Numbered from the stretch's first letter, positions 35,470 to 45,377 are shown. The stretch: 64,000 nt of DNA from Hyphomicrobiaceae bacterium (GCA_008933705.1 WBUN01000014.1:23620-87619); one strand, 5' to 3'. The notes: generated from the sequence alone by a model not told the origin. Numbers and translations: made by a program.

Positions 35470-36720
35470 ATGAGCAGCAGCCTCATTCCCCGCAGAGCCT
35501 CGATTCCCGTCGACGTCGGCGGCGTCACCATCGGCGGCGGCGCGCCGATCGTCGTGCAGTCGATGACCAACACGGACACGGCCGATATCGAGGCGACCGC
35601 CCGGCAGACTGCCGATCTTGCGCGCGCCGGCTCGGAGATCGTCCGCATCACGGTCGATCGCGACGAGGCTGCCAAGGCCGTGCCGCGTATCCGCGACCGC
35701 CTGCTGCAGATGGGCATCGAGGTGCCGCTGGTCGGCGACTTCCACTACAACGGCCACACGCTGCTGTCGGCGAACAGGGCCTGCGCGGAGGCCCTGGACA
35801 AGTACCGCATCAATCCCGGCAACGTCGGTTTCAAGGACAAGCGCGACCGGCAGTTCTCGGCGATCATCGAGCTGGCGATGCAGTATCGCAAGCCGGTGCG
35901 CATCGGCGTCAATTGGGGCAGTCTCGATCAGGAGCTGCTGACCCGGCTGATGGACGAGAACGCCGCCTCTCGTGCGCCCAAGGATGCGCGTGCCGTCATG
36001 CACGAGGCGATCGTGCAGTCGGCGCTGCTTTCGGCCGAGCGGGCCGAGGAGCTGGGCCTCGGGGCCGAGCGCATTGTCATCTCGGCCAAGGTCAGCGCCG
36101 TGCAGGATCTCGTCAGCGTCTACGCGCTTCTGGCCGCGCGCTGCCGCTACGCACTCCACCTCGGGCTGACCGAGGCCGGCATGGGCTCGAAAGGCATTGT
36201 TGCCTCGACCGCCGGCATGGGCATCCTGCTGCAGCAGGGTATCGGCGACACAATCCGCGTTTCGCTGACACCCGAGCCCGGCGGCGACCGCACGCAGGAG
36301 GTGCGCGTCGCGCAGGAGATCCTGCAGACCATGGGTCTGCGCTCTTTCGTGCCGATCGTGGCGGCCTGCCCCGGATGCGGCCGCACCACCTCCACCGTGT
36401 TCCAGGAGCTTGCCAGCGAGATCCAGAGCTACGTGCGCGCGCGCATGCCGGAATGGCGGCGGGAGTATCCGGGCGTGGAAGGACTGAACCTTGCGGTGAT
36501 GGGCTGCATCGTGAACGGGCCGGGCGAGTCCAAGCATGCCGACATCGGCATCTCGCTGCCCGGCACGGGCGAGGCCCCGGCCGCACCCGTGTTCATCGAC
36601 GGCAAGAAGGCCATGACGCTGCGCGGGGCCAATATTGCCGCCGAGTTCAAGGATATCGTCGAGCGCTACGTGGCGCAGCGGTATGGGCAGGGTGGAAGCC
36701 AAGGGGCCGGACAGCCATGA
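35470..36720 (+). CDS. ispG: 4-hydroxy-3-methylbut-2-enyl diphosphate synthase
   Basis: Iron-sulfur reductase of the MEP isoprenoid pathway, converting MEcPP to HMBPP. 416 residues. A TIM-barrel N-half ([21 protein letters not shown], then INPGNVGF) is followed by the [4Fe-4S] domain with ACPGCGRTT and [19 protein letters not shown]. 44 bp after znuB. Its stop overlaps the start of the thioesterase gene (ATGA). Confidence 0.97.
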   Translation: MSSSLIPRRASIPVDVGGVTIGGGAPIVVQSMTNTDTADIEATARQTADLARAGSEIVRITVDRDEAAKAVPRIRDRLLQMGIEVPLVGDFHYNGHTLLSANRACAEALDKYRINPGNVGFKDKRDRQFSAIIELAMQYRKPVRIGVNWGSLDQELLTRLMDENAASRAPKDARAVMHEAIVQSALLSAERAEELGLGAERIVISAKVSAVQDLVSVYALLAARCRYALHLGLTEAGMGSKGIVASTAGMGILLQQGIGDTIRVSLTPEPGGDRTQEVRVAQEILQTMGLRSFVPIVAACPGCGRTTSTVFQELASEIQSYVRARMPEWRREYPGVEGLNLAVMGCIVNGPGESKHADIGISLPGTGEAPAAPVFIDGKKAMTLRGANIAAEFKDIVERYVAQRYGQGGSQGAGQP

Positions 36721-37157
36721 AATCCTCCAGCATGGCAACATTTCAAAGCGAGAAGCTGATCCGCTTTCACCACTGCGATCCGGCCGGCATCGTGTTCTAT
36801 CCGCAGTACTTCGTGCTGTTCCACGAGCTGCTGGAAGACTGGTTCAACCGCGGGCTCGGGCTCAACTACGCGGACCTCATCTCCAAGGAGCGGCGCGGGT
36901 TCCCCACCGCGCACATCGATTGCGACTTCCGCGTGCCGAGCAAGATCGGCGAGACCGTGCACATGCGCCTGACGGTCAAGAAGATCGGCCGCACCTCGCT
37001 GACGCTTGCGGTGTCCGTGCACGAAGGCGACGAGGTGCGCGTGACGGCCCACCAGGTGCTGGTGCTGATCTCGCTGGAGGACGGCCGGGTGTTGCCGATC
37101 CCCGACGACCTCAGGGCGCGCTTTTCGCGCTTCATGGAGAAGGTGCCGGCCGCTTAG
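36717..37157 (+). CDS. acyl-CoA thioesterase, 4-hydroxybenzoyl-CoA thioesterase-like hotdog fold
   Basis: 146 residues. [28 protein letters not shown] is the 4-HBT signature, with the catalytic Asp in HCDPAG; later [17 protein letters not shown] and the C-terminal [20 protein letters not shown] fit the family. Hydrolyses an acyl- or aryl-CoA; the substrate is not readable. It is translationally coupled to ispG by an ATGA overlap. A second in-frame ATG (MATFQSEK) lies five codons in. Confidence 0.9.
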   Translation: MKSSSMATFQSEKLIRFHHCDPAGIVFYPQYFVLFHELLEDWFNRGLGLNYADLISKERRGFPTAHIDCDFRVPSKIGETVHMRLTVKKIGRTSLTLAVSVHEGDEVRVTAHQVLVLISLEDGRVLPIPDDLRARFSRFMEKVPAA

Positions 37158-37237
37158 GTCCTGCCGCCCGCCACCAGTTGGTCACGGAACTCTGCGGATA
37201 ACGAAATGTCGGGGATCCCTGCTTGTGTGCGAGCCGA

Positions 37238-38452
37238 TCACTCGCTCGACAGGATCATGTTGCGCACGATGGGGTAGACCTGCTCCTCCCACCGCCTGCC
37301 GCTGAATACGCCGTAGTGGCCGACGCTGGCCTGCATGTGGTGGCGCTTCATGTAGGGCTTGATGCCCTGGCACAGGTCGTGCGCGGCAGCCGTCTGGCCG
37401 AGCGCGCAGATGTCATCGCGCTCGCCCTCGACGGTGAGCAGCGAGGTTCGGCTGATCGCCTTGGGATCGACGGGCCGGCCGCGGAATGTCAGCGCACCCC
37501 GGGCGAGGCGCGCCTCCTGGAACACCCAGGCGACGGTCTCGAGGTAGAACTCCGCCGTCAGGTCGAGCACGGCAAAATACTCGTCGTAGAAGGCGATGGT
37601 GGGTTGCGCCTTCTCGGGGTTGCCGTTGGCCAGGTGCTCGTAGAGCTCGATGTGCGCCTTGCGATGGCGGTCGAGGTTCATCGACATGAAGGCCGCGAGC
37701 TGAACGAACCCCGGATAGACCCGCCGGCCGCCGCCGGGGAAGCGCATCGGCACCTGGGCGATGAGGTTGTGCTCGAACCAGTCGATCGGCTTGCCCATGG
37801 CAAGCTCGTTGACCTTGGTGGGGTTGATGCGGGTGTCGATCGGGCCGGCCATGAGGGTGATGCTGCGCGGCTGGGAGGGGTTCTTGGCCTCCGCCATGAT
37901 GGCCGTGGCCGTGAGCACCTGGACGCAAGGCTGGCAGACGGCGACGACGTGGACGCCAGGGCCCATTCTGTCGAGGAAGCCGATGAGATGGTCGACGTAA
38001 TCCTCGAAGCCGAAACGACCGGCGTCAATGCTTGCATCGCGGGCATTGTGCCAATCCGTTATGCAGACATCATGCTCGGGCAGCATGGTTTTCACCAGGC
38101 TGCGCAGAAGGGTGGCGAAATGCCCAGATAGTGGCGCAACGACCAGAACACGAGGCTGGGCGATCTCGATGTCCTTCCTGAACCGCAGCAGCGTGCCGAA
38201 CGGCGTTACCATCACCGGCTCCTCCGTCACGGCCACGTCGCGATTGCCGACGCGCACCGCGTCGATGCCGTAGGAAGGGCGCGTGTGCGTGAGGCCGGCG
38301 CGCGCAATCAGCTCGTAGGCGGCGGTGACGTTGCGCAGGAATTTCAGCTCGTTCGCGGCGGCGAGCGGCCCCAGTGCGCTCAGACTCGCCTGCGCCATCG
38401 ATCGTATCGGCGCCATGATGTCGGCGTGGGTCTGATAAGCCGTGTAGAGCAT
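37238..38452 (-). CDS. phaZ: intracellular polyhydroxybutyrate depolymerase
   Basis: Mobilises stored PHB granules. 404 residues from ATG 38452 (MLYTAYQTHADIMAPIRSMA), the usual PhaZ start. The alpha/beta-hydrolase nucleophile lies in VVAVCQPCVQVLTATA, where intracellular PhaZ enzymes use Cys in the C-Q-P motif. Other family features: MTPFGTLLRFRKD-like VMVTPFGTLLRF, VVAPLSGHFATLLR, LMAGPIDTRINPTKVN and the catalytic His in ASVGHYGVFSGRRW. Divergent from a glutathione transferase gene. It complements phaA/phaB/phaR further right. Confidence 0.95.
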   Translation of the reverse strand: MLYTAYQTHADIMAPIRSMAQASLSALGPLAAANELKFLRNVTAAYELIARAGLTHTRPSYGIDAVRVGNRDVAVTEEPVMVTPFGTLLRFRKDIEIAQPRVLVVAPLSGHFATLLRSLVKTMLPEHDVCITDWHNARDASIDAGRFGFEDYVDHLIGFLDRMGPGVHVVAVCQPCVQVLTATAIMAEAKNPSQPRSITLMAGPIDTRINPTKVNELAMGKPIDWFEHNLIAQVPMRFPGGGRRVYPGFVQLAAFMSMNLDRHRKAHIELYEHLANGNPEKAQPTIAFYDEYFAVLDLTAEFYLETVAWVFQEARLARGALTFRGRPVDPKAISRTSLLTVEGERDDICALGQTAAAHDLCQGIKPYMKRHHMQASVGHYGVFSGRRWEEQVYPIVRNMILSSE

Positions 38453-38568
38453 GAGGAGGTGCGGTTGCTCCGGCGGAGGACTTGGTGGAACGAATGTTGC
38501 ACGGCGAATGGGCTCGCTGAGCCGCACGCGAGTGATGCAACTTTCGAACCAGAATGAGGACAGGCGTG

Positions 38569-39222
38569 ATGGCCAAGGCCACGCTCACCATCAGCAGCAA
38601 GAACTACTCGTCATGGTCGCTGCGGGGATGGCTGCTGTGCAAGCTGGCCGGGCTGGAGTTCGACGAAGAGGTGGCGTCGCTGGACGACCCCTCGACGCGG
38701 GCCGAGCTGCTGCTGCTGTCGCCGTCGTTCCTGGTGCCCTGCCTGACCCACGACGGCGTCAAGGTGTGGGACACGCTGGCGATTGCCGAGTACCTCGCCG
38801 AAGCGATGCCCGCAGCGGGCCTGCTGCCGAGCGAGCGGACCGCCCGCGCGCATTGCCGGTCGATCTGCGGGGAGATGCATTCGGGATTCTACAACCTGCG
38901 CTCGGCCCTGCCCATGAACCTCAAGGCGCACCATCCGGGCTTCAAGGTGTGGGCCGGTGCGCAGGCCGACATCGAGCGCGTGCTGGCGATCTGGCGGGCG
39001 AGCCTCGAAGCGTCGGGCGGGCCGTACCTGTTCGGCAAGCTCTCGATGGCGGATGCCATGTATGCGCCGGTGTGCACGCGCTTTATCACATACGACGTCA
39101 AGCTGGACGCGCAGTCGGCCGCGTATTGCCGCGCGATCATGAGCTGGTCGGCCATGGAGGAATGGGTGGCGGCCGCCAAGGCGGAGCCCGACGAGCTTGA
39201 AGAACTCGACGTGGAGTTCTGA
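38569..39222 (+). CDS. glutathione S-transferase family protein
   Basis: 217 residues: a thioredoxin-fold N-domain (TLTISSKNYSSWSLRGWLLC, with the candidate catalytic Ser in YSSWSLRG; then VPCLTHDGVKVWDTLAIAEYLAE) and an all-helical C-domain with PYLFGKLSMADAMYAPV. Conjugates or reduces electrophiles with glutathione; substrate unknown. ATG 38569 has AGGACAGG upstream. Its end is 22 bp from the convergent ispA. Confidence 0.9.
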   Translation: MAKATLTISSKNYSSWSLRGWLLCKLAGLEFDEEVASLDDPSTRAELLLLSPSFLVPCLTHDGVKVWDTLAIAEYLAEAMPAAGLLPSERTARAHCRSICGEMHSGFYNLRSALPMNLKAHHPGFKVWAGAQADIERVLAIWRASLEASGGPYLFGKLSMADAMYAPVCTRFITYDVKLDAQSAAYCRAIMSWSAMEEWVAAAKAEPDELEELDVEF

Positions 39223-39244
39223 GACCTCGGGCATTCCTGCCGCG

Positions 39245-40132
39245 TCAGGACCGCCGCTCGACCACGAAGCGGGTCGCCTCCCGCAGCACGTCGGCCTTGG
39301 GGCCGAACGGCGCAAGGGCCGCCAGCGCCTCGGCCTCGAGTGCGGCGAGCCGCGCCTTGGCCTCGACGACCCCCAGGATCGAAACCAGCGTCGCCTTGCC
39401 GGCGTCCTTGCCGATGGCCTTGCCGAGGGTCGCCGCGTCGCCTTCCGCGTCGAGCAGGTCGTCCGCCATCTGAAACGCGCGTCCCAGGCGCTCCCCGAAG
39501 TCCACGAGCGCGCTTCTCTGCTCCGGGGCCGCCCGCCCGAGAATGGCGCCGGCCTTGCAGGCAAAGCGGATGAGGGCGCCTGTCTTCATGGCCTGCAGCC
39601 GCTCCACGTGTGCGAGGGAGGGCGCCGCAGGAACGCCGAGCTTGTCGGCTTCAAGATCGAGGCATTGCCCGCCCACCATGCCGGCGACGCCCGCGGCGCG
39701 TGCCACGGCAAGGACGAGGTCGGCTCGCACGGCAGGATCGGCGTGGGTCTCGGGGCTGGCGAGGATCTCGAAGGCGAGCGTGAGCAATCCGTCGCCGGCA
39801 AGGATGGCGGTCCACTCATCGAAGGCCTTGTGCACGGTCGGCCGGCCGCGGCGCAGGTCGTCGTTGTCCATGGCCGGCAGGTCGTCGTGCACCAGCGAGT
39901 AGCAGTGCACGCACTCGAGCGCGGCGGCGGTATGCACCGCGGCGGTCGCCGGGACATCGAACAGATTGGCGCATTCCAACACCAGGAACGGCCGGAAGCG
40001 CTTGCCGCCGCCGAGGGCCGCATGCCGCATGGCCTCGGCGAGGCGGACAGGGGCGCTGTCGCCCCCCAGGGCAACAGCCACGCGCGCCTCGACAAGCTTT
40101 GCCGCATGCGCGAGCCGTTGGCTGAAGGCCAT
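39245..40132 (-). CDS. ispA: farnesyl diphosphate synthase
   Basis: Short-chain polyprenyl synthase building FPP from IPP/DMAPP. 295 residues. First Asp-rich motif LVHDDLPAMDNDDLRRG, second FQMADDLLDAEGDA, plus GGKRFRPFLVLE and MKTGALIRFACKAGA. ATG 40132 is preceded by GGGGAAAGC. Supplies ubiquinone and peptidoglycan lipid carriers together with IspG. Divergent from mtgA. Confidence 0.95.
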   Translation of the reverse strand: MAFSQRLAHAAKLVEARVAVALGGDSAPVRLAEAMRHAALGGGKRFRPFLVLECANLFDVPATAAVHTAAALECVHCYSLVHDDLPAMDNDDLRRGRPTVHKAFDEWTAILAGDGLLTLAFEILASPETHADPAVRADLVLAVARAAGVAGMVGGQCLDLEADKLGVPAAPSLAHVERLQAMKTGALIRFACKAGAILGRAAPEQRSALVDFGERLGRAFQMADDLLDAEGDAATLGKAIGKDAGKATLVSILGVVEAKARLAALEAEALAALAPFGPKADVLREATRFVVERRS

Positions 40133-40249
40133 GCTTTCCCCATATCTATGCGCTAGCAGCAATGGTGCCGCCTCTGCGCTTTATCTAGCGTTCCGGGGCG
40201 CAAGGTCAAAGCACTCCAGGCCCGGACGGCAGGCAAAGGACGGCAGACG

Positions 40250-41113
40250 GTGGAGGACCGCATATTTGCGCGCGAGCCTACCGCTCCCGCTTCGGGCGGC
40301 GGCGTGGGCAGTGTGCCCTCGCTCGACGAGGCTACCACAACCACGGTGCCGGCGAGCGCACGCCTAGGTCTCCCGGCGCGGTCTGCGCTTCCCCCTCCCT
40401 CTGCGGAAGCACGACGGGGGGTGGCGTTTTATCTGCGCCGGGCCGGCAAAATCGTGCTGGGCGTGGTGTTGGCGTGGGCAGCGCTCGTCCTGGTGCTCAT
40501 TATGCTCTACCGCTGGGTCAACCCGCCCTATTCGGCCCTGATGCTGGGTCAGCGGGTGACGGGCACGCCGATCGCGCAGCGCTGGGTGCCGCTCGAGCGG
40601 ATGTCGCCCTATCTTATCAGTGCCGCGATCACCTCCGAGGACGGGGGCTTCTGCCGCCACCGCGGTGTCGACTGGGGTGAGCTGGAGGAGGCCATCGAGC
40701 GCGCCCGCGATGGAATTCCGCGCGGCGGCAGCACCATCTCCATGCAGGTGGCGAAGAATCTTTTCCTTTGGCCGTCCAAGAGTTATCTGCGCAAGGCAAT
40801 CGAGATCCCGTTGACCTTCGCCATGGAGCTGGCCTGGCCCAAGCGGCGCATCCTGGAGATCTACCTCAACATTGCGGAATGGGGCCCCGGCGTATTCGGC
40901 GCCGAAGCGGCCGCGCGCTATCATTTCCGCAAGTCAGCGGCGTTTCTGACGCCGCGCGAGGCCGCCCTGATGGCGGTTTCCCTGCCCAATCCATTCGACC
41001 GCGTGGCCGGCAGCCCCGGGCCCGGCACCGTCAGGCTCGCCGGCAACCTCCTGGTGCGGATGCGGGCGGCCCCGGGAAACGTCGCCTGTGTCGGGGTCCG
41101 GGGCGCCAGGTAG
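40250..41113 (+). CDS. mtgA: monofunctional biosynthetic peptidoglycan transglycosylase
   Basis: Polymerises lipid II into glycan strands. 287 residues: a Pro/Ala-rich cytoplasmic N-terminus of about 60 residues, one membrane span (IVLGVVLAWAALVLVLIMLY), then a GT51 domain with the catalytic Glu in ITSEDGGFCRHRGVDW, GGSTISMQVAKNLFLWPSKSYLRK and ILEIYLNIAEWGPGVFGAEAAA. No transpeptidase domain. The start is a GTG. Confidence 0.95.
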   Translation: MEDRIFAREPTAPASGGGVGSVPSLDEATTTTVPASARLGLPARSALPPPSAEARRGVAFYLRRAGKIVLGVVLAWAALVLVLIMLYRWVNPPYSALMLGQRVTGTPIAQRWVPLERMSPYLISAAITSEDGGFCRHRGVDWGELEEAIERARDGIPRGGSTISMQVAKNLFLWPSKSYLRKAIEIPLTFAMELAWPKRRILEIYLNIAEWGPGVFGAEAAARYHFRKSAAFLTPREAALMAVSLPNPFDRVAGSPGPGTVRLAGNLLVRMRAAPGNVACVGVRGAR

Positions 41114-41265
41114 GGGTGCCCGGACGCGGCGCGGTCTTGGATGCATCTGGCCATAGGCCGCAATTGCCGTTATAAGCCCGCCAATCCACAGGCCCATGGA
41201 GCGGGCCGCAGGGCTGGCCGGTCGACAGGATCGGCTCTGTCCACGTTTGAGAGCATGAGGATGTA

Positions 41266-41451
41266 ATGGCTGTTCCAAGGAAGAAGGTGTCGCGTATGAA
41301 GCGCGGAACCCGTCGCTCGGCGGACGCTCTGGTGGCGCCGACATACGTCGAGGACAAGGAATCAGGCGAGCGTCGCCGCCCGCATCACATCGATCTCAAG
41401 TCGGGCAAGTATCGCGGGCGGCAGATTCTGCAACCCAAGGCTGAAGCCTGA
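41266..41451 (+). CDS. rpmF: 50S ribosomal protein L32
   Basis: 61-residue basic protein. [20 protein letters not shown] is the invariant start, followed by [28 protein letters not shown]. It has no CxxC zinc pair, as in other alphaproteobacterial L32. Lies 152 bp after mtgA. Confidence 0.97.
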   Translation: MAVPRKKVSRMKRGTRRSADALVAPTYVEDKESGERRRPHHIDLKSGKYRGRQILQPKAEA

Positions 41452-41570
41452 CGGCATCGCATACCGTTCCTGCGAGCGCCGGTGAAGGGTCAAACTGCTG
41501 GCGCGTTGAGATCCGAGGATGATCTACTCAGCCTACTCGACCCCTATCCGCCGCCGCATGGGAGCATGAC

Positions 41571-41987
41571 ATGTCGCTTAGGGCTTTGCCGCTCGTTGCC
41601 ATCCCGCTCATCCTCTACAACCTGCTGATGACCTTCGCCGGCAGCACGCCGGCCGATGAGTTCTTCCGCCAGCCGCTCTTCTCGATCCAGATGCTGAAGG
41701 GTGCGACGTGGTCCTTCACGCGCGGTGATCTGGTGATCTTCGTCACCATGTCGATGCTGTTCGTGGAGCTGATCAAGTCGACCTGGACCGGCGCGGCTTC
41801 TCTGGTCGATCACGGCCTGTCGATGCTGGTGTTCATCATCTGCATCGTGGAGTTCCTGGCGGTCAACGCAGCGGCAACCTCCACCTTCTTCTTCATTCTG
41901 TTCGGCGCCTTGATCGACGTCGTTGCCGGTTTCACGATCGGCATCCGCGTCGCCCGTCGCGATCTTTCGATCGGCGCGGATGTCTGA
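41571..41987 (+). CDS. small integral membrane protein of unknown function
   Basis: 138 residues with four hydrophobic segments (about 5-24, 52-68, 80-98, 102-123) and a basic C-terminus (RVARRDLSIGADV). No enzymatic motif. Sits between rpmF and convergent phaR. Looks like a conserved hypothetical of the alphaproteobacteria, but I cannot name a family. Confidence 0.75.
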   Translation: MSLRALPLVAIPLILYNLLMTFAGSTPADEFFRQPLFSIQMLKGATWSFTRGDLVIFVTMSMLFVELIKSTWTGAASLVDHGLSMLVFIICIVEFLAVNAAATSTFFFILFGALIDVVAGFTIGIRVARRDLSIGADV

Positions 41988-42004
41988 GGCAGATACCTCT
42001 CCCT

Positions 42005-42029
42005 GCGCGCTGGCCCCATGCCGGCGCGC
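42005..42029. terminator. hairpin between convergent genes
   Basis: A 10-bp stem with one G-U pair (42005-42014 with 42020-42029) and a 5-nt loop, between the stops of the small membrane protein gene and phaR. Neither side has a T-run, so termination is only likely. Confidence 0.45.
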
Positions 42030-42088
42030 GAGCCACTTTGGGCGACGAGGCCTTTCTGAACCGGGAAGGACTTCCAGGGGGCGGGGGA

Positions 42089-42739
42089 CTATCCGCGTTC
42101 GCGGGACAGCTTCTCGATCTGCGCCTGCATGGTCGCAAGCTGAGCCTTGAGCTCGGAGATGTCGTCGCTCTTGCCCTCCACCTTGGCCGGCTCGGTCTTG
42201 GCTTTCGCCTCCTCCGGCTTGCCGGACGCATTCTTGACCTGGCCGAACGGGCTGAACATGGACATCGCCTGCTCGAACATGGCGAGGTTCTTGCGCGCCT
42301 GCTCCTGGTATACCTCGAAGGCGCCGGCCGGCGTGAACGCACCGGCAAATTGCTTGCGGAAGCGCTCCTGCTCCTTGGCCAGCGTCTCCAGGCTGACCTG
42401 CAGGTAGCTCGGCACCATCCGCTCCACGCTGTCCCCGTAGAAGCGGATGAGCTGGCGCAGGAAGGGGATGGGCAGCAGCGTCTGGCCGCCGGTGCGGCTT
42501 TCCTGCTCGACGATGATCTGGGTCAGGACCGAATGGGTCAGGTCGTCACCTGTTTTGGCGTCGAAAACGACAAAATCGCGGCCGGATTTGACCATCGCGG
42601 CCAGATCATCGAGGGTGACGTAAGTGCTGGTCTCGGTATTGTAGAGCCGCCTGTTGGCGTACTTCTTAATGACCACCGGCTCCTTTTTGTCGGCTGCCGG
42701 GTCTTTCTTGTCGGCGGAAGGGTCGGCTTTGTTGAGCAT
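42089..42739 (-). CDS. phaR: PhaR, polyhydroxybutyrate granule-associated regulator
   Basis: 216 residues. After a short repeat of Asp/Lys (DPSADKKDPAADKKEP) comes the PHB accumulation regulatory domain: VVIKKYANRRLYNTETSTYV then FVVFDAKTGDDLTHSVLTQI. The middle matches the PHB-binding region (FIRFYGDSVERMVPSYLQ-like LIRFYGDSVERMVPSYL), and the end is coiled coil. PhaR represses phasin and phb genes until PHB granules titrate it. ATG 42739 is chosen over a long open upstream frame. Divergent from phaA. Confidence 0.95.
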   Translation of the reverse strand: MLNKADPSADKKDPAADKKEPVVIKKYANRRLYNTETSTYVTLDDLAAMVKSGRDFVVFDAKTGDDLTHSVLTQIIVEQESRTGGQTLLPIPFLRQLIRFYGDSVERMVPSYLQVSLETLAKEQERFRKQFAGAFTPAGAFEVYQEQARKNLAMFEQAMSMFSPFGQVKNASGKPEEAKAKTEPAKVEGKSDDISELKAQLATMQAQIEKLSRERG

Positions 42740-42768
42740 GAGCTTCCATCTGACGTTGGAATGGCTCC

Positions 42769-42888
42769 TTGCACACGCTAACACGTTCGTGCAGTGCAAT
42801 ACCAGTCGTTTTGTTGCGATCGGGGACGGGGGCCGCCGGCCGGGTTCAGGCCCTGTGGGAGGTTCCTTTGGTCTACGTTGCAGGTGCG
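42769..42888. promoter_or_regulatory. phaR-phaA intergenic region with TGC-rich motifs
   Basis: The 256-bp divergent gap contains TTGCA near 42769, TGCAGTGCA at 42790-42798 and TTGCAGGTGCG at 42878-42888. PhaR proteins are known to bind TGC-rich sequences, so these are plausible operators. No clear -35/-10 pair was found. Confidence 0.35.
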
Positions 42889-42995
42889 AAGCCCGCCCTG
42901 CTATCGTAGGTAAATGTCGCGTTTCACCCCGCCCCATTTGGGCCCCGTTACCGGGCCCGATGGAGCTGTTCCACCACAGTTTTCTGGAGTTGTAG

Positions 42996-44183
42996 ATGAG
43001 CAAGGATCAATCCACGATCGTCATTGCCAGTGCCGCGCGTACCCCCGTTGGCGCTTTCAACGGCTCTCTCGGCAGTCTGCCGGCGCACGAACTCGGCAAG
43101 ATTGCCATCAAGGCGGCGCTTGAGCGTGCCGGCGTCGAGCCCGGCGATGTCTCCGAGGTGATCCTGGGCCAGATTCTGACGGCCGGCGCCGGCCAGAACC
43201 CCGCGCGGCAGGCCTCCATCAATGCCGGAATCCCGGTCGATGCGCCGGCGTGGGGCATGAACCAGCTCTGCGGGTCGGGCCTGCGCGCGGTGGCGCTCGG
43301 TGCCCAGCAAATCCAGCTCGGCTCGTCGAAGATCACGGTGGCCGGGGGGCAGGAGAGCATGAGCCAGGCGCCCCACTGCGCTCACCTGCGCGACGGCACC
43401 AAGATGGGCGACATGAAGTTCATCGACACGATGATCAAGGACGGTCTGTGGGACGCCTTCAATGGCTATCACATGGGTAACACGGCCGAGAACGTGGCGC
43501 GCCAGTGGCAGATCACGCGCGAGGAGCAGGACCGCTTCGCGGTGGCCTCGCAGAACAAGGCCGAAGCCGCCAAGAAGGCCGGCAAGTTCAAGGATGAGAT
43601 TGCCCCCGTCACGATCAAGACCCGCAAGGGGGAGACCATCATCGCCGACGATGAGTACATCAAGGAGGGGGTGACCTACGATTCCGTCGCGAAGCTGCGC
43701 CCGGCCTTCGACAAGGAGGGGACCGTGACGGCCGCCAATGCCAGCGGTATCAACGACGGCGCCGCGGCTGTGGTGCTGATGACCCTGGAGGAGGCCAGCC
43801 GACGGGGCATCGCACCGCTGGCGCGCATCGTCTCGTGGGCTCACGCCGGGGTAGACCCCTCGATCATGGGTACCGGCCCCATCCCGGCTTCGAAGAAGGC
43901 GCTGGAGATGGCCGGCTGGACCGTCAAAGACCTGGACCTGATCGAGGCCAACGAGGCCTTTGCCGCCCAGGCCTGTGCGGTCAACAAGGGGCTCGGCTGG
44001 GATACCGAAAAGGTTAACGTCAACGGCGGTGCCATCGCCATCGGCCATCCGATCGGCGCTTCGGGCGCCCGCGTGCTGACCACGCTGCTCTATGAGATGA
44101 AGCGCCGCAACGCCAGGAAGGGCTTGGCGACGCTATGCATTGGCGGCGGCATGGGTGTGGCGATGTGCGTCGAGCGCGATTAA
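42996..44183 (+). CDS. phaA: acetyl-CoA acetyltransferase (beta-ketothiolase)
   Basis: Condenses two acetyl-CoA to acetoacetyl-CoA, first step of PHB synthesis. 395 residues. All catalytic motifs intact: nucleophile Cys in [14 protein letters not shown], His in [17 protein letters not shown], second Cys in [18 protein letters not shown] lies upstream of the ATG. Followed by phaB after 103 bp containing a terminator-like hairpin. Confidence 0.97.
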   Translation: MSKDQSTIVIASAARTPVGAFNGSLGSLPAHELGKIAIKAALERAGVEPGDVSEVILGQILTAGAGQNPARQASINAGIPVDAPAWGMNQLCGSGLRAVALGAQQIQLGSSKITVAGGQESMSQAPHCAHLRDGTKMGDMKFIDTMIKDGLWDAFNGYHMGNTAENVARQWQITREEQDRFAVASQNKAEAAKKAGKFKDEIAPVTIKTRKGETIIADDEYIKEGVTYDSVAKLRPAFDKEGTVTAANASGINDGAAAVVLMTLEEASRRGIAPLARIVSWAHAGVDPSIMGTGPIPASKKALEMAGWTVKDLDLIEANEAFAAQACAVNKGLGWDTEKVNVNGGAIAIGHPIGASGARVLTTLLYEMKRRNARKGLATLCIGGGMGVAMCVERD

Positions 44184-44215
44184 CGCCGCATTTTGAGCCT
44201 GTGATTTAACATGTT

Positions 44216-44251
44216 CCTCGGCCGGCTTTCGTTCGGCCGAGGATTTCTTTT
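44216..44251 (+). terminator. intrinsic terminator between phaA and phaB
   Basis: Stem CCTCGGCCG (44216-44224) with CGGCCGAGG (44234-44242), 9-nt loop, then ATTTCTTTT. This is a good intrinsic terminator inside what is usually one operon, so it may tune the phaA:phaB ratio or imply a phaB promoter of its own. Confidence 0.75.
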
Positions 44252-44286
44252 ACCTTGCGCTGGGATTACGGGAGGGAAAACAAACC

Positions 44287-45012
44287 ATGGCTCGTGTAGC
44301 GGTCGTCACCGGAGGCACGCGCGGGATCGGTCATGCGATCTCGATCGCCCTCAAGAACAAGGGCTGCCGGGTGGCGGCCAACTATGCCGGCAACGACGCC
44401 GCCGCGCGGCAGTTCCAGGCCGAGACCGGAATTCCCATCTACAAGTGGGACGTCGGCGACTTCGCCGCCTGCCAGGAGGGGGTGACGCGCATCACGCGTG
44501 ACCTCGGCCCGATCGATGTGCTGGTCAACAACGCCGGCATCACTCGCGACGGCATGCTGCACCGCATGACCAAGGACAACTGGGATGCGGTGATCCGCAC
44601 CAATCTCGATTCGGTCTTCAACATGACCCGCCTGGTCATCGACGGCATGCGCAGCCGCAGCTTCGGCCGCATCGTCAACATCTCCTCCATCAACGGCCGC
44701 AAGGGGCAGATGGGGCAGGCCAACTACTCGGCCGCCAAGGCCGGCCTGCTCGGTTTCACCAAGGCCGTGGCGCAGGAGAACGCGGCCAAGGGCATCACCG
44801 TCAACGTCATCGCGCCGGGCTACATCGCCACGGAGATGGTGCAGGCGGTGCCCAAGGACGTGCTGGAGACCAAGATCCTGCCGCTCATTCCGGTCGGCCG
44901 TCTCGGCACGGCCGAGGAGATCGCGCGCTGTGTGACCTTCTTGGCTGCCGATGAAGCCGGGTTCATCACCGGTGCCTGCCTCGACGCCAACGGCGGGCAA
45001 TACATGGCGTAG
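44287..45012 (+). CDS. phaB: acetoacetyl-CoA reductase
   Basis: NADPH-dependent short-chain dehydrogenase making (R)-3-hydroxybutyryl-CoA for PHB. 241 residues. Cofactor motif VVTGGTRGIGHAI, NNAG (LVNNAGITRDGMLHRM), catalytic Ser in INISSINGRKGQ-type NISSINGRKGQMGQANYSAA with Y-x-x-x-K as YSAAK, and the C-terminal GACLDANGGQYMA typical of PhaB. GGGAGGG upstream of the ATG. Confidence 0.97.
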   Translation: MARVAVVTGGTRGIGHAISIALKNKGCRVAANYAGNDAAARQFQAETGIPIYKWDVGDFAACQEGVTRITRDLGPIDVLVNNAGITRDGMLHRMTKDNWDAVIRTNLDSVFNMTRLVIDGMRSRSFGRIVNISSINGRKGQMGQANYSAAKAGLLGFTKAVAQENAAKGITVNVIAPGYIATEMVQAVPKDVLETKILPLIPVGRLGTAEEIARCVTFLAADEAGFITGACLDANGGQYMA

Positions 45013-45055
45013 CGGTGCGACGCCTCGTGTTGCGGTTCTTTCATTTGGTACCCAG

Positions 45056-45155
45056 CGTTGCCATGGTCGGGCTTGTCCCGACCATCCATCCGACCGCCCG
45101 CTCCGGCGCTCGTTGATGGCTGGATCCTCGGGACAAGCCCGAGGATGACAGCGGG
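45056..45155. repeat. extragenic palindromic element with two hairpins
   Basis: Two inverted repeats. The first is GGTCGGG-CTTGT-CCCGACC near 45065. The second is CCTCGGG-ACAA-GCCCGAGG near 45126. Both are built on the same CGGGCTTGTCCCG-like theme in opposite orientation. Matches the style of non-coding interspersed palindromes of rhizobial genomes. It fills part of the 850-bp gap after phaB. Confidence 0.65.
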
Positions 45156-45377
45156 GTTCATCTGTTCGGGCCGGAATACTGGCGCGCCCGCCGCCGATGC
45201 CTGGCGTCGCCGGGTGTGGTCGTCGCCGGCAACACGTCCGTTCGCGCTTTAATTTTGCCGAAATGCGGAGCTAGGAGGCGCGGCCCTGCCGAACGCCCTG
45301 TGCCCGGGTTCGCTGAGTCCCGGCTGGCGCGCGCCGCCTTGCGGAGGTGTGTTCCGCGTCCGTCAGAGCACCCAACC

